Assembly: GCA_937873095.1 (NCBI GenBank)
Contig: CALMVI010000048.1
Span: forward strand, 33,765 to 97,764
Source of the DNA: an uncultured Acetobacteraceae bacterium
GTDB lineage: Bacteria; Pseudomonadota; Alphaproteobacteria; Acetobacterales; Acetobacteraceae
Reading direction: 5' to 3'
DNA length: 64,000 nt
Shown: positions 17,856-28,508 of the stretch, piece after piece
Layout: each line of letters begins with the position of its first letter
How positions within the stretch are numbered: position 1 is the first letter of the stretch
Notes under the pieces: model-generated
The model's input: only the letters and a program-made list of their open reading frames with translations
Databases searched by the model: none
Told to the model about the DNA's origin: nothing
Position numbers and translations under genes: made by a program

Positions 17856-19346
17856 TCAGCCGGCCAGCCGGGCGCGATAGATCTCCACGTAGTCGTCCGG
17901 CCGGGGCTGGTAGATCAGGCGGCGGGCGATACCGCTGATCTCCGGCAGGTGCCACAGGAACAGCCAGGGCGCGTCCGCCCACACCAGGCGCTCGGCCTGC
18001 CGCAGCAGCGCGCGGCGCGGCGCCTCTGCGGAAGTGGCCGATGCGGTCTTCACCAGCCGGTCGAACTCCGGATTATCGTAGCCGCTGGCGTTGTCCACCG
18101 CGTCGCTGGTGAAGATCACCAGCTCCACCAGAGGTTCGATCAGGGCGGCGAAGCCGTAGAAATACAGGCCAGGGAAGGCGCGGGCGCGCAGCGTCTCGGC
18201 GAAATGACCGCTCTCATAGGCCACCACCTGCGCTTGCAGCCCGGCATCGGCAAGGTAGGCCGCAACCGTCTCGCAGCTCTCCTGGCTGTCCGGATACTTG
18301 GCATCGAACGCGATCTCCACGGCGAACCCCTGATGTCCGGACGACCTCAGCAAGTCCCGTGCCCGGGCCGCGTCGTATGCGTAGGGTGTCAGGCCGGGAT
18401 CGTTGTTCGGCGGGTTCAGCACGCTGGCGAGCTGGGTGCCCATGCCGCGCTGCAGCGTCTCGATCATGGTGGCCACGTCCACGGCGTGGTTCAGCGCCTG
18501 GCGCACCCTGCGGTCCCGCAAGGGTGCGATGCCGTTCTGGGAAAAGCCGAGATGCATCTTGCGCAGGCCCGGCACCTGCACTGCGCGCGACAGCGCAGAG
18601 ACGGCGCCGGACGCGCTGTCCGGGTTCAGGTTGGGGACCAGGTCCACGCTGCCTGCGCGCAGTTCCGCAAGCCTGGAGGATTGTTCGGGCACGGTGCGGA
18701 ACACCGCGCGGCGGACCGGCGGCACGCCGCCCCAATAGGTGTCGTTGGCGGCCAGCACCACGCGCTCGCCCTGCTGCCATTCCACGAAGCGGTATGGGCC
18801 GGAGCCGACCGGCTGCGCTCCCACCCGTTCGGGCGGCGTCTGCGCCAGGTGGCGCGGCGCGCCCACGAACGCCTCCTCCAGCCAGTACAGCATGGTCATA
18901 CAGGGTGCGGCCGTGGTCAGTGCCACCGTCAGCGGGCCGGCAGCCGCGACGGACACCAGGCCCGTCTGCTGCCAGAGCTGGCTTTCCCCGTTGAACGGCG
19001 CACGATTCATCCGCTCGAAGCTCTGCACCACCGACGCCGCGTCCAGCGCTTCGCCATTGTGGAACAGCACGCCCGGCCGCAGGTGGAACTGCCAGGTGGT
19101 GGGCGAGGGCTGATCCCAGGCAATCGCCAGCCGCGGCTCGTGCGTCCCGTCCGGCCGGCGGCGAACCAGGCTGTCGAACAGAGACCAGATCAGGCTGCCG
19201 ACCGGATGGTTGTTGCGGATCAGGTGCGGATCGAGCGTGGACACGTCCTCGTCCGTGGCGATGACCACTGCCTGCGGCGGGGGCTGACCCACCGCCGTCC
19301 ACGCGCCGACGGCAAGGCCCAGGGATCGGCGCGTGAGGTTGGGCAC
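17856..19346 (-). CDS. ABC transporter solute-binding protein, family 5 (oligopeptide/nickel/opine type)
   Basis: 496-aa periplasmic binding protein of the DppA/OppA class. N-terminus NLTRRSLGLAVGAWTAVG resembles a twin-arginine signal. Family features: DVSTLDPHLIRNN, WQFHLRPGVLFHNGE, GSGPYRFVEWQQGERVVL, and VRQALNHAVDV in the hinge region. The start codon is GTG (19346); no in-frame ATG was found nearby upstream. First gene of the eight-gene minus-strand unit that ends at 11029. The ligand is unknown; this class binds peptides, heme, nickel, opines and sugar conjugates. Confidence 0.9.
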   Translation of the reverse strand: MPNLTRRSLGLAVGAWTAVGQPPPQAVVIATDEDVSTLDPHLIRNNHPVGSLIWSLFDSLVRRRPDGTHEPRLAIAWDQPSPTTWQFHLRPGVLFHNGEALDAASVVQSFERMNRAPFNGESQLWQQTGLVSVAAAGPLTVALTTAAPCMTMLYWLEEAFVGAPRHLAQTPPERVGAQPVGSGPYRFVEWQQGERVVLAANDTYWGGVPPVRRAVFRTVPEQSSRLAELRAGSVDLVPNLNPDSASGAVSALSRAVQVPGLRKMHLGFSQNGIAPLRDRRVRQALNHAVDVATMIETLQRGMGTQLASVLNPPNNDPGLTPYAYDAARARDLLRSSGHQGFAVEIAFDAKYPDSQESCETVAAYLADAGLQAQVVAYESGHFAETLRARAFPGLYFYGFAALIEPLVELVIFTSDAVDNASGYDNPEFDRLVKTASATSAEAPRRALLRQAERLVWADAPWLFLWHLPEISGIARRLIYQPRPDDYVEIYRARLAG

Positions 19347-19487
19347 GCCTTCGATCTTGCTGGCAATGAAAAGAAAGGGAAAGGGGAAAAAACCGCCCCG
19401 CCTGAAAAAAGCGCGAGACCCGCCCGCCCGCCCCTGCCGCGACGAACGGACGTTCGACGAACAGCGGCCTGCCCGCCCGATCGTCCG

Positions 19488-20261
19488 TCACGCCAGGATG
19501 ACGTTCAGGCCTGCCAGCTCCAGCGCCCGAAGCGACGCGCCGGACGCTCCGCTGTCGGTGACCAGCAGTTCGGCGCCGGCCAGGTCCATGATCTTGGCGG
19601 TCGCCACGTGGCCGATCTTGCCATGGTCGGCCAGGAAGACCACCCGGGACGCTGCGGCCAGGATGGCGTGCTTCACCTCGGCCTCCTCCCAGCTCTGCGT
19701 GGTGAACCCCTTCTGCGCGTCGACGCCGGAGCAGGCCAGGAACGCCACGTCCGCGTTGATCTGCTGCAGCAGCGTGGTGGCGAATGGCGGCACCAGGCAG
19801 CGTTGCGGCTTGGCCACCGTGCCTCCGGTGACCACCACCTTCACGCCGGCATGGGCCTCCATCTCCAGCGCCACATCGAGCGCCGTGGTCACTACGGCCA
19901 CGTCCTGCAACGATCGCGGCAGGGCGCGCGCCAGCGCCAGCGTGGTGCTGCCGGCATCGATGATGATCGTCTCGCCATCGCGCACCAGGCTGGCGGCCAG
20001 TTCGCCGATCCGCTGCTTCTCCGGTTCGAAAGCGCTGTTGAGCGGATGCAGCGAGCGCTGGAAGCGCGCCGGGCGCACCGCAATGGCGCCCCCGCGCACC
20101 CGGCGCAGCACTTGCTGGCGTTCCAGCACGTCCAGATCGTGCCGCACCGTCACCACCGACACGCCCAGCGCCTCGGCCAGGCGCACCACGCTCACGCTGC
20201 CGCCTTCGCGCAGCAGGTTTGCGATCTCCCTGTGTCGGCTCACCGCCCCGAATGCCGCCAT
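19488..20261 (-). CDS. DeoR/GlpR-family transcriptional regulator
   Basis: 257-aa repressor-type regulator. N-terminal winged HTH with LAEALGVSVVTVRHDL and LERQQVLRRVRGGA, then the DeoR sensor domain: EKQRIGELAASLV, DAGSTTLALA (phosphosugar-binding type loop), VVTGGTVAK, and C-terminal DHGKIGHVATAKI. The family usually responds to phosphorylated sugars. It lies between the minus-strand importer unit and the plus-strand SIS/urease operon, so it is positioned to control both. ATG at 20261; the longer frame upstream overlaps the divergent promoter. The inducer would plausibly be a sugar phosphate made by the PfkB kinase. Confidence 0.92.
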   Translation of the reverse strand: MAAFGAVSRHREIANLLREGGSVSVVRLAEALGVSVVTVRHDLDVLERQQVLRRVRGGAIAVRPARFQRSLHPLNSAFEPEKQRIGELAASLVRDGETIIIDAGSTTLALARALPRSLQDVAVVTTALDVALEMEAHAGVKVVVTGGTVAKPQRCLVPPFATTLLQQINADVAFLACSGVDAQKGFTTQSWEEAEVKHAILAAASRVVFLADHGKIGHVATAKIMDLAGAELLVTDSGASGASLRALELAGLNVILA

Positions 20262-20317
20262 GCCCGCCTCCCGTGCCGCCGCCCTGCGAAGCGTCGTGGA
20301 TTTTCTGTTTAGACCAC

Positions 20318-20325
20318 TTTCGAAA
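20318..20325. promoter_or_regulatory. Candidate DeoR operator in the divergent promoter
   Basis: TTTCGAAA, an 8-bp palindrome with the DeoR/GlpR half-site TTTCG, in the A/T-rich 127-bp gap between the DeoR gene (start 20261) and the first SIS gene (start 20389). The surrounding stretch 20301-20337 is much richer in A/T than its neighbours, as expected for divergent promoters. Assignment is inferred from motif and location. Confidence 0.4.
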
Positions 20326-20388
20326 ACTTTTCTTGTCCGCGGCACCCGCCTCCGCGCATGGTCCGGCTCGCAGCACAGCGGATCGACG

Positions 20389-21501
20389 ATGGCCCAAGAC
20401 TTCGCCGCCCACCCGGCCATGCTGGCCGATATCCTGCGCCAGCCCGCCGTGCTCCAAGGCCTGTTCGCCCGACGCGACGCTTTCCTGGAGGTCGGCCGCC
20501 AGGCCCTGCGCCCCCACCCGGGCGGGCGGCTGTTCGCCTTCGGCTGCGGCGACGGCTGGTTTGCCGCCCGCGCCGCCGCCGCCCTGGCGCCTGGCCGGTT
20601 TGCGGTCGCGCTGAGTGCGGCCACCAGCCTGGACATGCTGATCGGGCCCGGCGGTCCGCCGCGCGCTGACGATCGCGCGGTCGCGATCTCCATGTCCGGC
20701 AGCGTCGACCGCACCAACGAGGCGGCCACCGCACTGCGGGCCGCCGGCGGCCTTTGCGTCGCGCTCACCAACGAGGATGGCGGTGCGCTGGGCCGCATCG
20801 CCAGCCGCGTGGCCTCCCTTCATGTGGACGACATCGCACCGTTCCTGACCGGCACGACCCGCTACAGCGCCACCGTGCTGGCGATGATGCTGCTGCTGGA
20901 CGGCGCGGGCGGCACCGGGCGCACGCAAGGCTCGGATCTGCGCGCGCTTCTCGACGACGGCCTGCCGGCGGCGATCGATGCGGTTGGGCTGGCCTGCCGC
21001 GCCATCTGCCCGCGCCTCGTCGAGGAGGGCATAGGCGGCGTGCGCGTGCTGGGCGCCGGGGCGGACTGGCCCACCGCGGACTATGCCGCGGCCAAGCTGG
21101 TCAAGCTGACCACCCTGCCCGTCTGGAGCGGCGAGACCGAGGAGTTCGCCCACAGCCAGTTCTGGTCTGCCCGCCGGTCCGAGCTGGTGATCCTGCTGGC
21201 AGGCAGCCCGGCGGCGGCAGTGCTGGCGCATAACACCGCGGACGCGTTGCGTGCCGCCGGGATGCGCAGCCTGGCCATCGAGACGGCCGGCGTGCCAGTG
21301 CCCGCCGCCACCTGGCGGATCGCCCTGCCGGCGAGCCCGCCCTGGCTCGCGCCGTTGCTGATGCCGTTGCCGGTGCAGTTGTTCGCCTACCATCTGTCCA
21401 GGGCCTTGGGCGACGACCCCGATGCCAGCCAGACCGCCGACCCTGGACGCTTCCTGGCCGCGCAGATGCTCAGCCGCCGTTGCGAGTTGCAGCCCGCGTG
21501 A
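20389..21501 (+). CDS. SIS-domain protein (sugar isomerase/deglycase-like), first of a pair
   Basis: 370-aa protein with two SIS folds. N-terminal SIS: FGCGDGWFAARA (phosphosugar loop, about 51-62) and ISMSGSVDRTNEA; C-terminal SIS: VLGAGADWPTADYAAAKLVKL and TEEFAHSQFW (about 220-258). The EFxH histidine of GlmS/FrlB-type enzymes is kept (His255), but the Lys-Leu-Lys-Glu position reads KLVKL, so the catalytic glutamate seems lost. No glutaminase domain, so it is not GlmS. First gene of the plus-strand operon; the stop overlaps the next SIS start. It may be a regulatory or structural partner of the second SIS protein, or have different chemistry. Confidence 0.78.
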   Translation: MAQDFAAHPAMLADILRQPAVLQGLFARRDAFLEVGRQALRPHPGGRLFAFGCGDGWFAARAAAALAPGRFAVALSAATSLDMLIGPGGPPRADDRAVAISMSGSVDRTNEAATALRAAGGLCVALTNEDGGALGRIASRVASLHVDDIAPFLTGTTRYSATVLAMMLLLDGAGGTGRTQGSDLRALLDDGLPAAIDAVGLACRAICPRLVEEGIGGVRVLGAGADWPTADYAAAKLVKLTTLPVWSGETEEFAHSQFWSARRSELVILLAGSPAAAVLAHNTADALRAAGMRSLAIETAGVPVPAATWRIALPASPPWLAPLLMPLPVQLFAYHLSRALGDDPDASQTADPGRFLAAQMLSRRCELQPA

Positions 21502-22685
21502 ACCAGCCCCTCACGTCCCTTCTGGCGCCGGACTCGCCGCTGGACGATGCCGGGCGCGCCATCGTCACGGACCTGTTCCGCGGCGAGCAGCTCCTGATGG
21601 CCGCATTGCCGACCGACGACCCGCGCGACCCCAAGCGCCTGGCCCGGGTTCTGCTGACCCGCGGCGAGATGTTCGGCCAGCCGGACGCCATTCGCACCAC
21701 CTGGCGGCGCGAGGGCGACGCCATCAGGGGGCTGGCGCGCATCCTGGCCGACCGGCCGCCCCGACGGGTGATCCTGACCGGTTGCGGCGACAGCCTGGCC
21801 GTCATGCAGGCCATGCGCCTGCTGCTGGAAACCACGCTGGGCGTTTCGTGCGAACCGGTGCAGGCGCTGGATCTCGCCTATTACCACGGCGGCACGCTCG
21901 ATCCGGGCAGCTTGGTGGTGGGGCTCAGCTCCAGCGGCACCACGACCCGCACGGTGGAAGCCATGCTGGTGGCGCGCGCCCACGGGGCCACCACGCTGGC
22001 GCTGAGCAACACGGCGGGTTCCGCGCTGATGACCCAGGCGGATCATTGCCTGCTGATCCATGCCGGGCGCCGTGGCTGGCCCACACAATCGAGCACCGCC
22101 GCGATGGCCGCACTCGCCCTGCTCGGCGCCGAAGCGGCGCGCCTGGCCGGGCGGCCGGGTGCGGACGCGCTCCTCTCCGCGATCGGCGGCCTGCCGGACA
22201 TGATGGCCGGCGTCCTGCGCGAGTGCGACGGCACCGTGGCCGGCATCGCTGCCGAGGAGTGGCCAAAGCGCATGTTCCTCTATGCCGGCGGCGGACCTGC
22301 CTATGCCGCGGCGCAGTTCGGCGCGGTCAAGATGAAGGAGTGTTCGCCGGACCACGCGATGGCGGTGCCGCTGGAGGAGTTCCATCACTACAACTCGCAA
22401 AAAGCCGACGACCCGCTGTTTCTGCTCGCCCCCGCCGGACCCTCGGTGCCCCGCGCGCGCGATACCGCGGAGGAAGGCCGCAGGTGGCGGGGCCGGATCA
22501 TCTCTGCCGTGACCGAGGCGGAGACCGCGCTGGATGCGGCGAGCCATCATGTCCTGCGGCTGCCGGCTTTGCCCGAAAGCCTGGCGGCCTGCATCTTCAC
22601 GCTCCCCGTCCAGCTTTTCGCCTACCACGTGGCGCTGGAGAAATTCCGCGCCGCCGGCGTCGAGATCCCTGACGGTGCAGGTTGA
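21498..22685 (+). CDS. SIS-domain sugar isomerase/deglycase-like protein (GlmS isomerase-domain family)
   Basis: 395-aa two-SIS protein. First SIS: ILTGCGDSLAVMQAMR (about 92-107) and VGLSSSGTTTRTVEA; second SIS: LYAGGGPAYAAAQFGAVKMKE with Glu281 matching the catalytic GlmS glutamate, EEFHHY (293-298) supplying the histidine, and a terminal PVQLFAYHVALEKF resembling the isomerase C-tail. No glutaminase domain. Relatives include fructoselysine/fructose-asparagine 6-phosphate deglycases and amino-sugar isomerases. The GTG at 21498 overlaps the preceding stop (GTGA), preferred to the TTG at 21480. With the adjacent PfkB kinase it suggests phosphorylation then cleavage or isomerisation of an amino-sugar conjugate. 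Confidence 0.82.
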   Translation: MNQPLTSLLAPDSPLDDAGRAIVTDLFRGEQLLMAALPTDDPRDPKRLARVLLTRGEMFGQPDAIRTTWRREGDAIRGLARILADRPPRRVILTGCGDSLAVMQAMRLLLETTLGVSCEPVQALDLAYYHGGTLDPGSLVVGLSSSGTTTRTVEAMLVARAHGATTLALSNTAGSALMTQADHCLLIHAGRRGWPTQSSTAAMAALALLGAEAARLAGRPGADALLSAIGGLPDMMAGVLRECDGTVAGIAAEEWPKRMFLYAGGGPAYAAAQFGAVKMKECSPDHAMAVPLEEFHHYNSQKADDPLFLLAPAGPSVPRARDTAEEGRRWRGRIISAVTEAETALDAASHHVLRLPALPESLAACIFTLPVQLFAYHVALEKFRAAGVEIPDGAG

Positions 22686-22720
22686 TCGAGGCACGGACGG
22701 GCTTTCCGCGAGGCAGGGAA

Positions 22721-23653
22721 ATGGACGTTCGGGACAGGCCGAGGCTGGTGTGCTGCGGCAACCTGACCATCGACGACATCGTGCAGCCGGACGGCACCGC
22801 GCGTCCCGGCTGCATCGGCGGCGACGCGCTCTACGGTGTGCTGGGGGCCAGGCTGTTCGAGCCGACGGCGCAGATGGTCGCACCCATGGGGGATGATTTT
22901 CCGGACGGCATCGCCGCGTCGATCACCAGCGCAGGCCTGTCCCATGCCGGGCTGCCGCGACGGGCATGCGCCACGATGCACACGCGCTTCGACTACCGGA
23001 CGCATGACACACGTTCGGTGACCTTGCTGTCGGATCCTGCGGATCTCGAGACGCTGTCGCCCCGCCCGGCCGACGTGCCGGAGCCGTACTGGGATGCAGG
23101 AGGTTGCGTGATCCTGGCCATGACCCTGGCGGCACAGGCCGAGCTGGTGACCGCCTGGCGCGCCCGCAGCCGCGCACTCGTGGCGCTTGATCCGCAGGAG
23201 GAATACATCGCCGGCAACGAGGTGGCGATCATGTCGCTTGTGGCACGGGTGGACATCTTCATGCCCAGCCTCGACGAGGTTCGCCACCTTCTGGGGCATG
23301 CGGACCCGGCAGAAGCAGCCCACCGGTTTGCCGCGCTGGGTCCGCGTATCGTGGTCATCAAGCTGGGCGCCGAAGGCTGCCTGGTGCTCGACGCATCCTC
23401 GGGCCGGATCGTGCGCATGCCTGCCTTTGGCCAGACGCCGGTGGATACCACAGGAGCCGGGGATGCGTTCTGCTGCGCGTTTCTCGCATCGTTGCTGAGC
23501 GCGCCCGCGGACCTGCATCTCGCGTGCAGTCGTGCGGCCGTTGCTGCAAGTTTTGCAATCAGCACCTTCGGCGCCGATGGCCTGTTCTCGGCGACGCCCG
23601 GGCAGGCGCAGGCTCGGATGCTCGACTACACCGGGACGAAAGTCCTTGTTTGA
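22721..23653 (+). CDS. PfkB-family carbohydrate kinase
   Basis: 310-aa ribokinase-fold kinase. N-terminal LVCCGNLTIDDIVQPDG, glycine pair GGDALYGV, the middle IFMPSLDEVRHLLG (NxxE-like region with Ser for Asn), and the C-terminal signature DTTGAGDAFCCAF with the catalytic Asp. The acceptor sugar or nucleoside is unknown. I choose the ATG at 22721 with an AGG-rich leader (AGGCAGGGAA); a TTG at 22682 overlapping the SIS stop is an alternative. It probably makes the sugar phosphate used by the SIS protein and sensed by the DeoR regulator. Confidence 0.87.
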   Translation: MDVRDRPRLVCCGNLTIDDIVQPDGTARPGCIGGDALYGVLGARLFEPTAQMVAPMGDDFPDGIAASITSAGLSHAGLPRRACATMHTRFDYRTHDTRSVTLLSDPADLETLSPRPADVPEPYWDAGGCVILAMTLAAQAELVTAWRARSRALVALDPQEEYIAGNEVAIMSLVARVDIFMPSLDEVRHLLGHADPAEAAHRFAALGPRIVVIKLGAEGCLVLDASSGRIVRMPAFGQTPVDTTGAGDAFCCAFLASLLSAPADLHLACSRAAVAASFAISTFGADGLFSATPGQAQARMLDYTGTKVLV

Positions 23654-23687
23654 AGCTGCAGGCGATGCTGGAGTTTCTGCCGCCCGC

Positions 23688-24932
23688 ATGCACCCTGAAG
23701 CGTTGACAGAGGCCGCTGCCCGTGTCGCAGCCCGGCTGGATGCGCTGGCCGGCTGCACGGACACGCCGGGCGAGATCACCCGGCTGTTCCTCAGCCCGGC
23801 GCATCGCCGGTCGCTGGCTTTGCTGAAGGCCTGGATGACCGAGGCGAGGCTGGCGACGCGGCTGGACGCTTCGGGCACCCTGGTTGCCACCCGGGCCGGG
23901 GCCGACGCGGAGTGGCCGACGCTGCTGCTCGGCTCGCACATCGACACCGTTCGCGACGCGGGAAAATACGATGGCTGCCTCGGCATCGTGCTTGCGATCG
24001 AGGCCGCGGCCGCGTTGGGCGGCGAGGCCCTTCCGTACGGCTTGCAGATACGCGCTTTCGGCGACGAGGAGGGCGTTCGTTTCCCCGTCACCCTCACCAC
24101 TGCGCATGCCACGGCCGGCACCTTCGATCGCACGTGGCTGGACGTCCGGGACGAGGCCGGTGTCACGCTCCGCCAAGCGCTCAGTGATTTCGGTCTCGAT
24201 TCGGACCAGGCGGATGCCTGCGCCGCGGCAGGGGCCGCCGCCTATCTGGAAGTGCATATCGAACAGGGGCCCGTGCTGGAGCACGCTGGCGCCCCGCTGG
24301 GCATTGTCACGGCCATTGCCGCCGCCGCCCGTTTTGTCGTGCAGGTGAACGGGCGCGCGGGACATGCCGGGACCGTGCCGATGGACCGGCGGCAGGACGC
24401 GCTGGCCGCCGCCTGCGCCATGATACTGGCGCTGCGCAACATCGCCAGAGACGCCGGGGACGTGGTTGCCACGACCGGGAGCATCGCCGTGGAGCCGGGC
24501 GCGCCCAACACCATTCCCGCGCTGTGCCGCTTCACCATCGATCTGCGTGCGCCTCAGGACGCAGCCCTGGCCGCCGCCGAGGCGGGAGTCCGGCGCGCGC
24601 TGGCCGGTGTCGCGGAGGCCGAGCGGGTGACGCTCGACATCAGCCGCACCCATGCCGCACCGGCCACCGCTTGCGCTACGCAGTTGCAGTCGCTGCTGGC
24701 GGGGGCGGTGGCCGCTTGCGGGCTTCCTGCCCCCGCTCTGGGGAGCGGCGCCGGGCATGACGGAATGGCCATTGCCGGCCTTTGCCCGATCGGGATGCTG
24801 TTTGTGCGCTGCGCCGGGGGGGTCAGCCACAGTCCTGCGGAGCGGGTGGCGCAGGAGGATATCGCCGTGGCGCTGCAGGCGCTGCTGCATGCGCTGCGCG
24901 CCTTCCGCCCAGACATCATGAGAGACGCATGA
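23688..24932 (+). CDS. Zn-dependent M20-family amidohydrolase (allantoate/N-carbamoyl-amino-acid hydrolase type)
   Basis: 414-aa metallohydrolase of the AllC/HyuC/UAH group. Metal and substrate motifs appear in order: LLLGSHIDTV, GKYDGCLGIVLA, FGDEEGVRFP, YLEVHIEQGPVLE, GRAGHAGTVPMDRRQDAL, SGAGHDGMAIA and GGVSHSPAERV. The group hydrolyses allantoate, ureidoglycolate, ureidoglycine or N-carbamoyl amino acids, giving ammonia or urea-related products. The position before urease and before the allantoinase at 30268 favours allantoate or ureidoglycolate, but specificity cannot be fixed from motifs. Start at the ATG at 23688; TTG at 23646 overlapping the kinase stop is possible. Its stop overlaps the next start (ATGA). 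Confidence 0.9.
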   Translation: MHPEALTEAAARVAARLDALAGCTDTPGEITRLFLSPAHRRSLALLKAWMTEARLATRLDASGTLVATRAGADAEWPTLLLGSHIDTVRDAGKYDGCLGIVLAIEAAAALGGEALPYGLQIRAFGDEEGVRFPVTLTTAHATAGTFDRTWLDVRDEAGVTLRQALSDFGLDSDQADACAAAGAAAYLEVHIEQGPVLEHAGAPLGIVTAIAAAARFVVQVNGRAGHAGTVPMDRRQDALAAACAMILALRNIARDAGDVVATTGSIAVEPGAPNTIPALCRFTIDLRAPQDAALAAAEAGVRRALAGVAEAERVTLDISRTHAAPATACATQLQSLLAGAVAACGLPAPALGSGAGHDGMAIAGLCPIGMLFVRCAGGVSHSPAERVAQEDIAVALQALLHALRAFRPDIMRDA

Positions 24933-25369
24933 CCGACATCCGAATCACTGTCGGCGAGGATGTGTTCCCCGCCCGTCTGGAAACCGGGATGGCGCCGGCC
25001 ACGTGTGCCGCCTTTCTGCGCATGCTGCCGTATGGAAACCGCATCATCCATGTGCGGTGGAGTGGCGAAGCCTGCTGGATTCCTATGGGGAATTTCCAGA
25101 CGGGACTGGCCATGGAGAACGCCACCGCCTATCCGGCACCAGGAGAGATCCTGCTCTACCCTGGCGGGGTCAGCGAGACGGAGATACTGATCGCCTACGG
25201 GCCGACGCATTTTGCGAGCAAGGCCGGAACGCTGGCGGGCAACCACTTCCTGACCATCACGGACGGCAAGGACGCCCTGGCGGCACTTGGCCGGCGTGTG
25301 CTTTGGGAGGGCGCCCGGGATGTGCTGTTCGAGATGGGGGATCAGCGCAGGCAGGCCGGTGCGGTGTGA
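24929..25369 (+). CDS. DUF3830 family protein
   Basis: 146-aa protein of the DUF3830 family, thought to have a cyclophilin-like beta-barrel. Visible features: N-terminal MTDIRITVGEDVFPARLE, a conserved centre HVRWSGEACWIPMG, PGEILLYPGGVSETEILIAYG and the tail ALGRRVLWEGARDVLFE. No catalytic motif is obvious and there is no signal peptide, so it is cytosolic. It is translationally coupled to the M20 hydrolase by a four-base overlap and lies 21 bases before ureD. From memory this family often sits near hydantoin or ureide catabolic genes; a role as an accessory isomerase or cyclic-amide hydrolase is speculation. Confidence 0.8.
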   Translation: MTDIRITVGEDVFPARLETGMAPATCAAFLRMLPYGNRIIHVRWSGEACWIPMGNFQTGLAMENATAYPAPGEILLYPGGVSETEILIAYGPTHFASKAGTLAGNHFLTITDGKDALAALGRRVLWEGARDVLFEMGDQRRQAGAV

Positions 25370-25390
25370 GCACACGAGCGTTTTCGTTGC

Positions 25391-26185
25391 ATGACCCAGG
25401 GCACGCTGCATGTCGTGGTCGGGGCGAACGCCCTTGTTCGGCTGCGGCAGACCGGTTGCCTGAAACTGCGTTTTCCGAAACCGCAGGACCAGGGCTGGCT
25501 GGAGGCGATTTCGCTGAACAATTCCGGCGGTGTGGTGGGCGGCGATCGTCTTTCGACCGAGCTGCACCTGGCGCCGGACGCACGGTTCGTCCTGACCACC
25601 GCATCGGCGGAGAAGATCTACCGCGCCGCCGCCCGGGCGCGGGCGGCTGACATTGCAAACAGGCTGTGCCTGGAACGGTCGGCGCATGCGGAATGGCTGC
25701 CGCAGGGAACGATCCTGTTCGATGGCTGCGCGATGCGGCGGGCTTTGCAGGTTGAGATGGTGGGCAGTGCCACGCTGCTTGGCGTGGAGGCCACGGTGTT
25801 CGGCCGGATCGCATCAGGCGAGGCGCTGCGCAGCATCTGCGTGACGGACGCGATCGCCATCAGGCGCGATGGCCGGCTGATCCTGCACGATGCCTGGCGG
25901 CCGCCGGGCGATTTCGGCAGCATCCAGCGCGGGTCTGCGACGTTGGCCGGCGCGCGCGCGATGGCCACGCTGTTCCACGTGGGTTCTGGTGCTGAATCCT
26001 GTGCCGCCGGTGTGCGCGACATCCTCGCCGGTCACCCGCGCGTGGAGGCGGGCGTTTCCGCCTGGGACGGCATGCTGCTCGTTCGTCTGCTGGCTGGCGA
26101 GCCGCCCGATCTGCGCGCGGCTGTCGCTGCGCTGTTGCACCGCCTGCGCGATGGCCGCATGCTGCCCAGGGCATGGACGTGCTGA
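25391..26185 (+). CDS. ureD: Urease accessory protein UreD
   Basis: 264-aa urease maturation scaffold. It shows the family pattern: N-terminal substrate-like strand, [34 protein letters not shown] and the C-terminal ...[11 protein letters not shown] ending. UreD works with UreF and UreG to load nickel into the apo-urease active site in the cytosol. First urease gene of the cluster, 21 bases after the DUF3830 gene, and followed by ureA after 9 bases. Confidence 0.95.
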   Translation: MTQGTLHVVVGANALVRLRQTGCLKLRFPKPQDQGWLEAISLNNSGGVVGGDRLSTELHLAPDARFVLTTASAEKIYRAAARARAADIANRLCLERSAHAEWLPQGTILFDGCAMRRALQVEMVGSATLLGVEATVFGRIASGEALRSICVTDAIAIRRDGRLILHDAWRPPGDFGSIQRGSATLAGARAMATLFHVGSGAESCAAGVRDILAGHPRVEAGVSAWDGMLLVRLLAGEPPDLRAAVAALLHRLRDGRMLPRAWTC

Positions 26186-26194
26186 GGCGGGCGC

Positions 26195-26497
26195 ATGAAC
26201 CTTACGCCGCGCGAGCGGGACAAATTGCTGATCGCGATGGCGGCGCAGGTGGCGCGTCGCCGGCTCGACCGCGGCGTGAGACTGAACCATCCCGAGGCGA
26301 TCGCGCTGATCTGCGATTTCGTCGTGGAGGGTGCGCGCGACGGCCGCAGCGTAGCCGATCTGATGGAAGCCGGCGCGCATGTGATCACCCGCGCGCAGGT
26401 GATGGACGGTATTGCGGAGATGGTCCCGGACGTGCAGGTGGAAGCGACGTTTCCGGACGGCACCAAGCTGGTGACCGTGCACGAGCCGATACGATGA
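26195..26497 (+). CDS. ureA: Urease gamma subunit
   Basis: 100-aa gamma subunit of urease (urea to ammonia and carbon dioxide). N-terminus [20 protein letters not shown], the highly conserved [10 protein letters not shown] and [11 protein letters not shown], and C-terminus [18 protein letters not shown] are all standard. The stop overlaps the ureB start by four bases. Full family length; nothing unusual. Confidence 0.98.
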   Translation: MNLTPRERDKLLIAMAAQVARRRLDRGVRLNHPEAIALICDFVVEGARDGRSVADLMEAGAHVITRAQVMDGIAEMVPDVQVEATFPDGTKLVTVHEPIR

Positions 26498-26801
26498 TCC
26501 CCGGCGAGGTACAGGTGCTGCCCGGCGAGATCGTGCTGAACGGTGACGCCGAGAGCATTGCCATGGATGTGGCCAACACTGGCGACCGCCCGATCCAGGT
26601 TGGCAGCCACTATCATTTCGCCGAGACGAACGCCGCGTTGCGTTTCGACCGTGCGGCGGCGCTGGGACGGCGGCTGGATATCGCGGCGGGTACGGCGACG
26701 CGTTTCGAGCCGGGACAGACACGCAAGGTGCAGTTGATCCCGTTTGGCGGTGCGCGCCGCGCCATCGGTTTTCGCGGCCTGGTGATGGGCAAGCTGGGCT
26801 G

Positions 26802-26802
<1 letters not shown>
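26494..26802 (+). CDS. ureB: Urease beta subunit
   Basis: 102-aa beta subunit. It begins [13 protein letters not shown], has [21 protein letters not shown] and [17 protein letters not shown], and ends MGKLG, all matching the family. ATG at 26494 overlaps the ureA stop (ATGA); its own stop overlaps the ureC start by one base (TGATG). Separate A and B genes are the usual proteobacterial form, unlike the fused subunit of Helicobacter. Confidence 0.98.

Positions 26803-28504
<1,702 letters not shown>

Positions 28505-28508
<4 letters not shown>

Noticed and set aside
17193..20312. Thousand-codon plus-strand frame across OppB, binding protein and DeoR
   Set aside because: Low-information sequence rich in Arg, Gln, His and Gly, antisense to three well-supported genes.
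21498..22685. Glucosamine-6-phosphate synthase (glmS)
   Set aside because: Only the isomerase-type SIS domains are present; there is no N-terminal glutaminase domain with Cys2.
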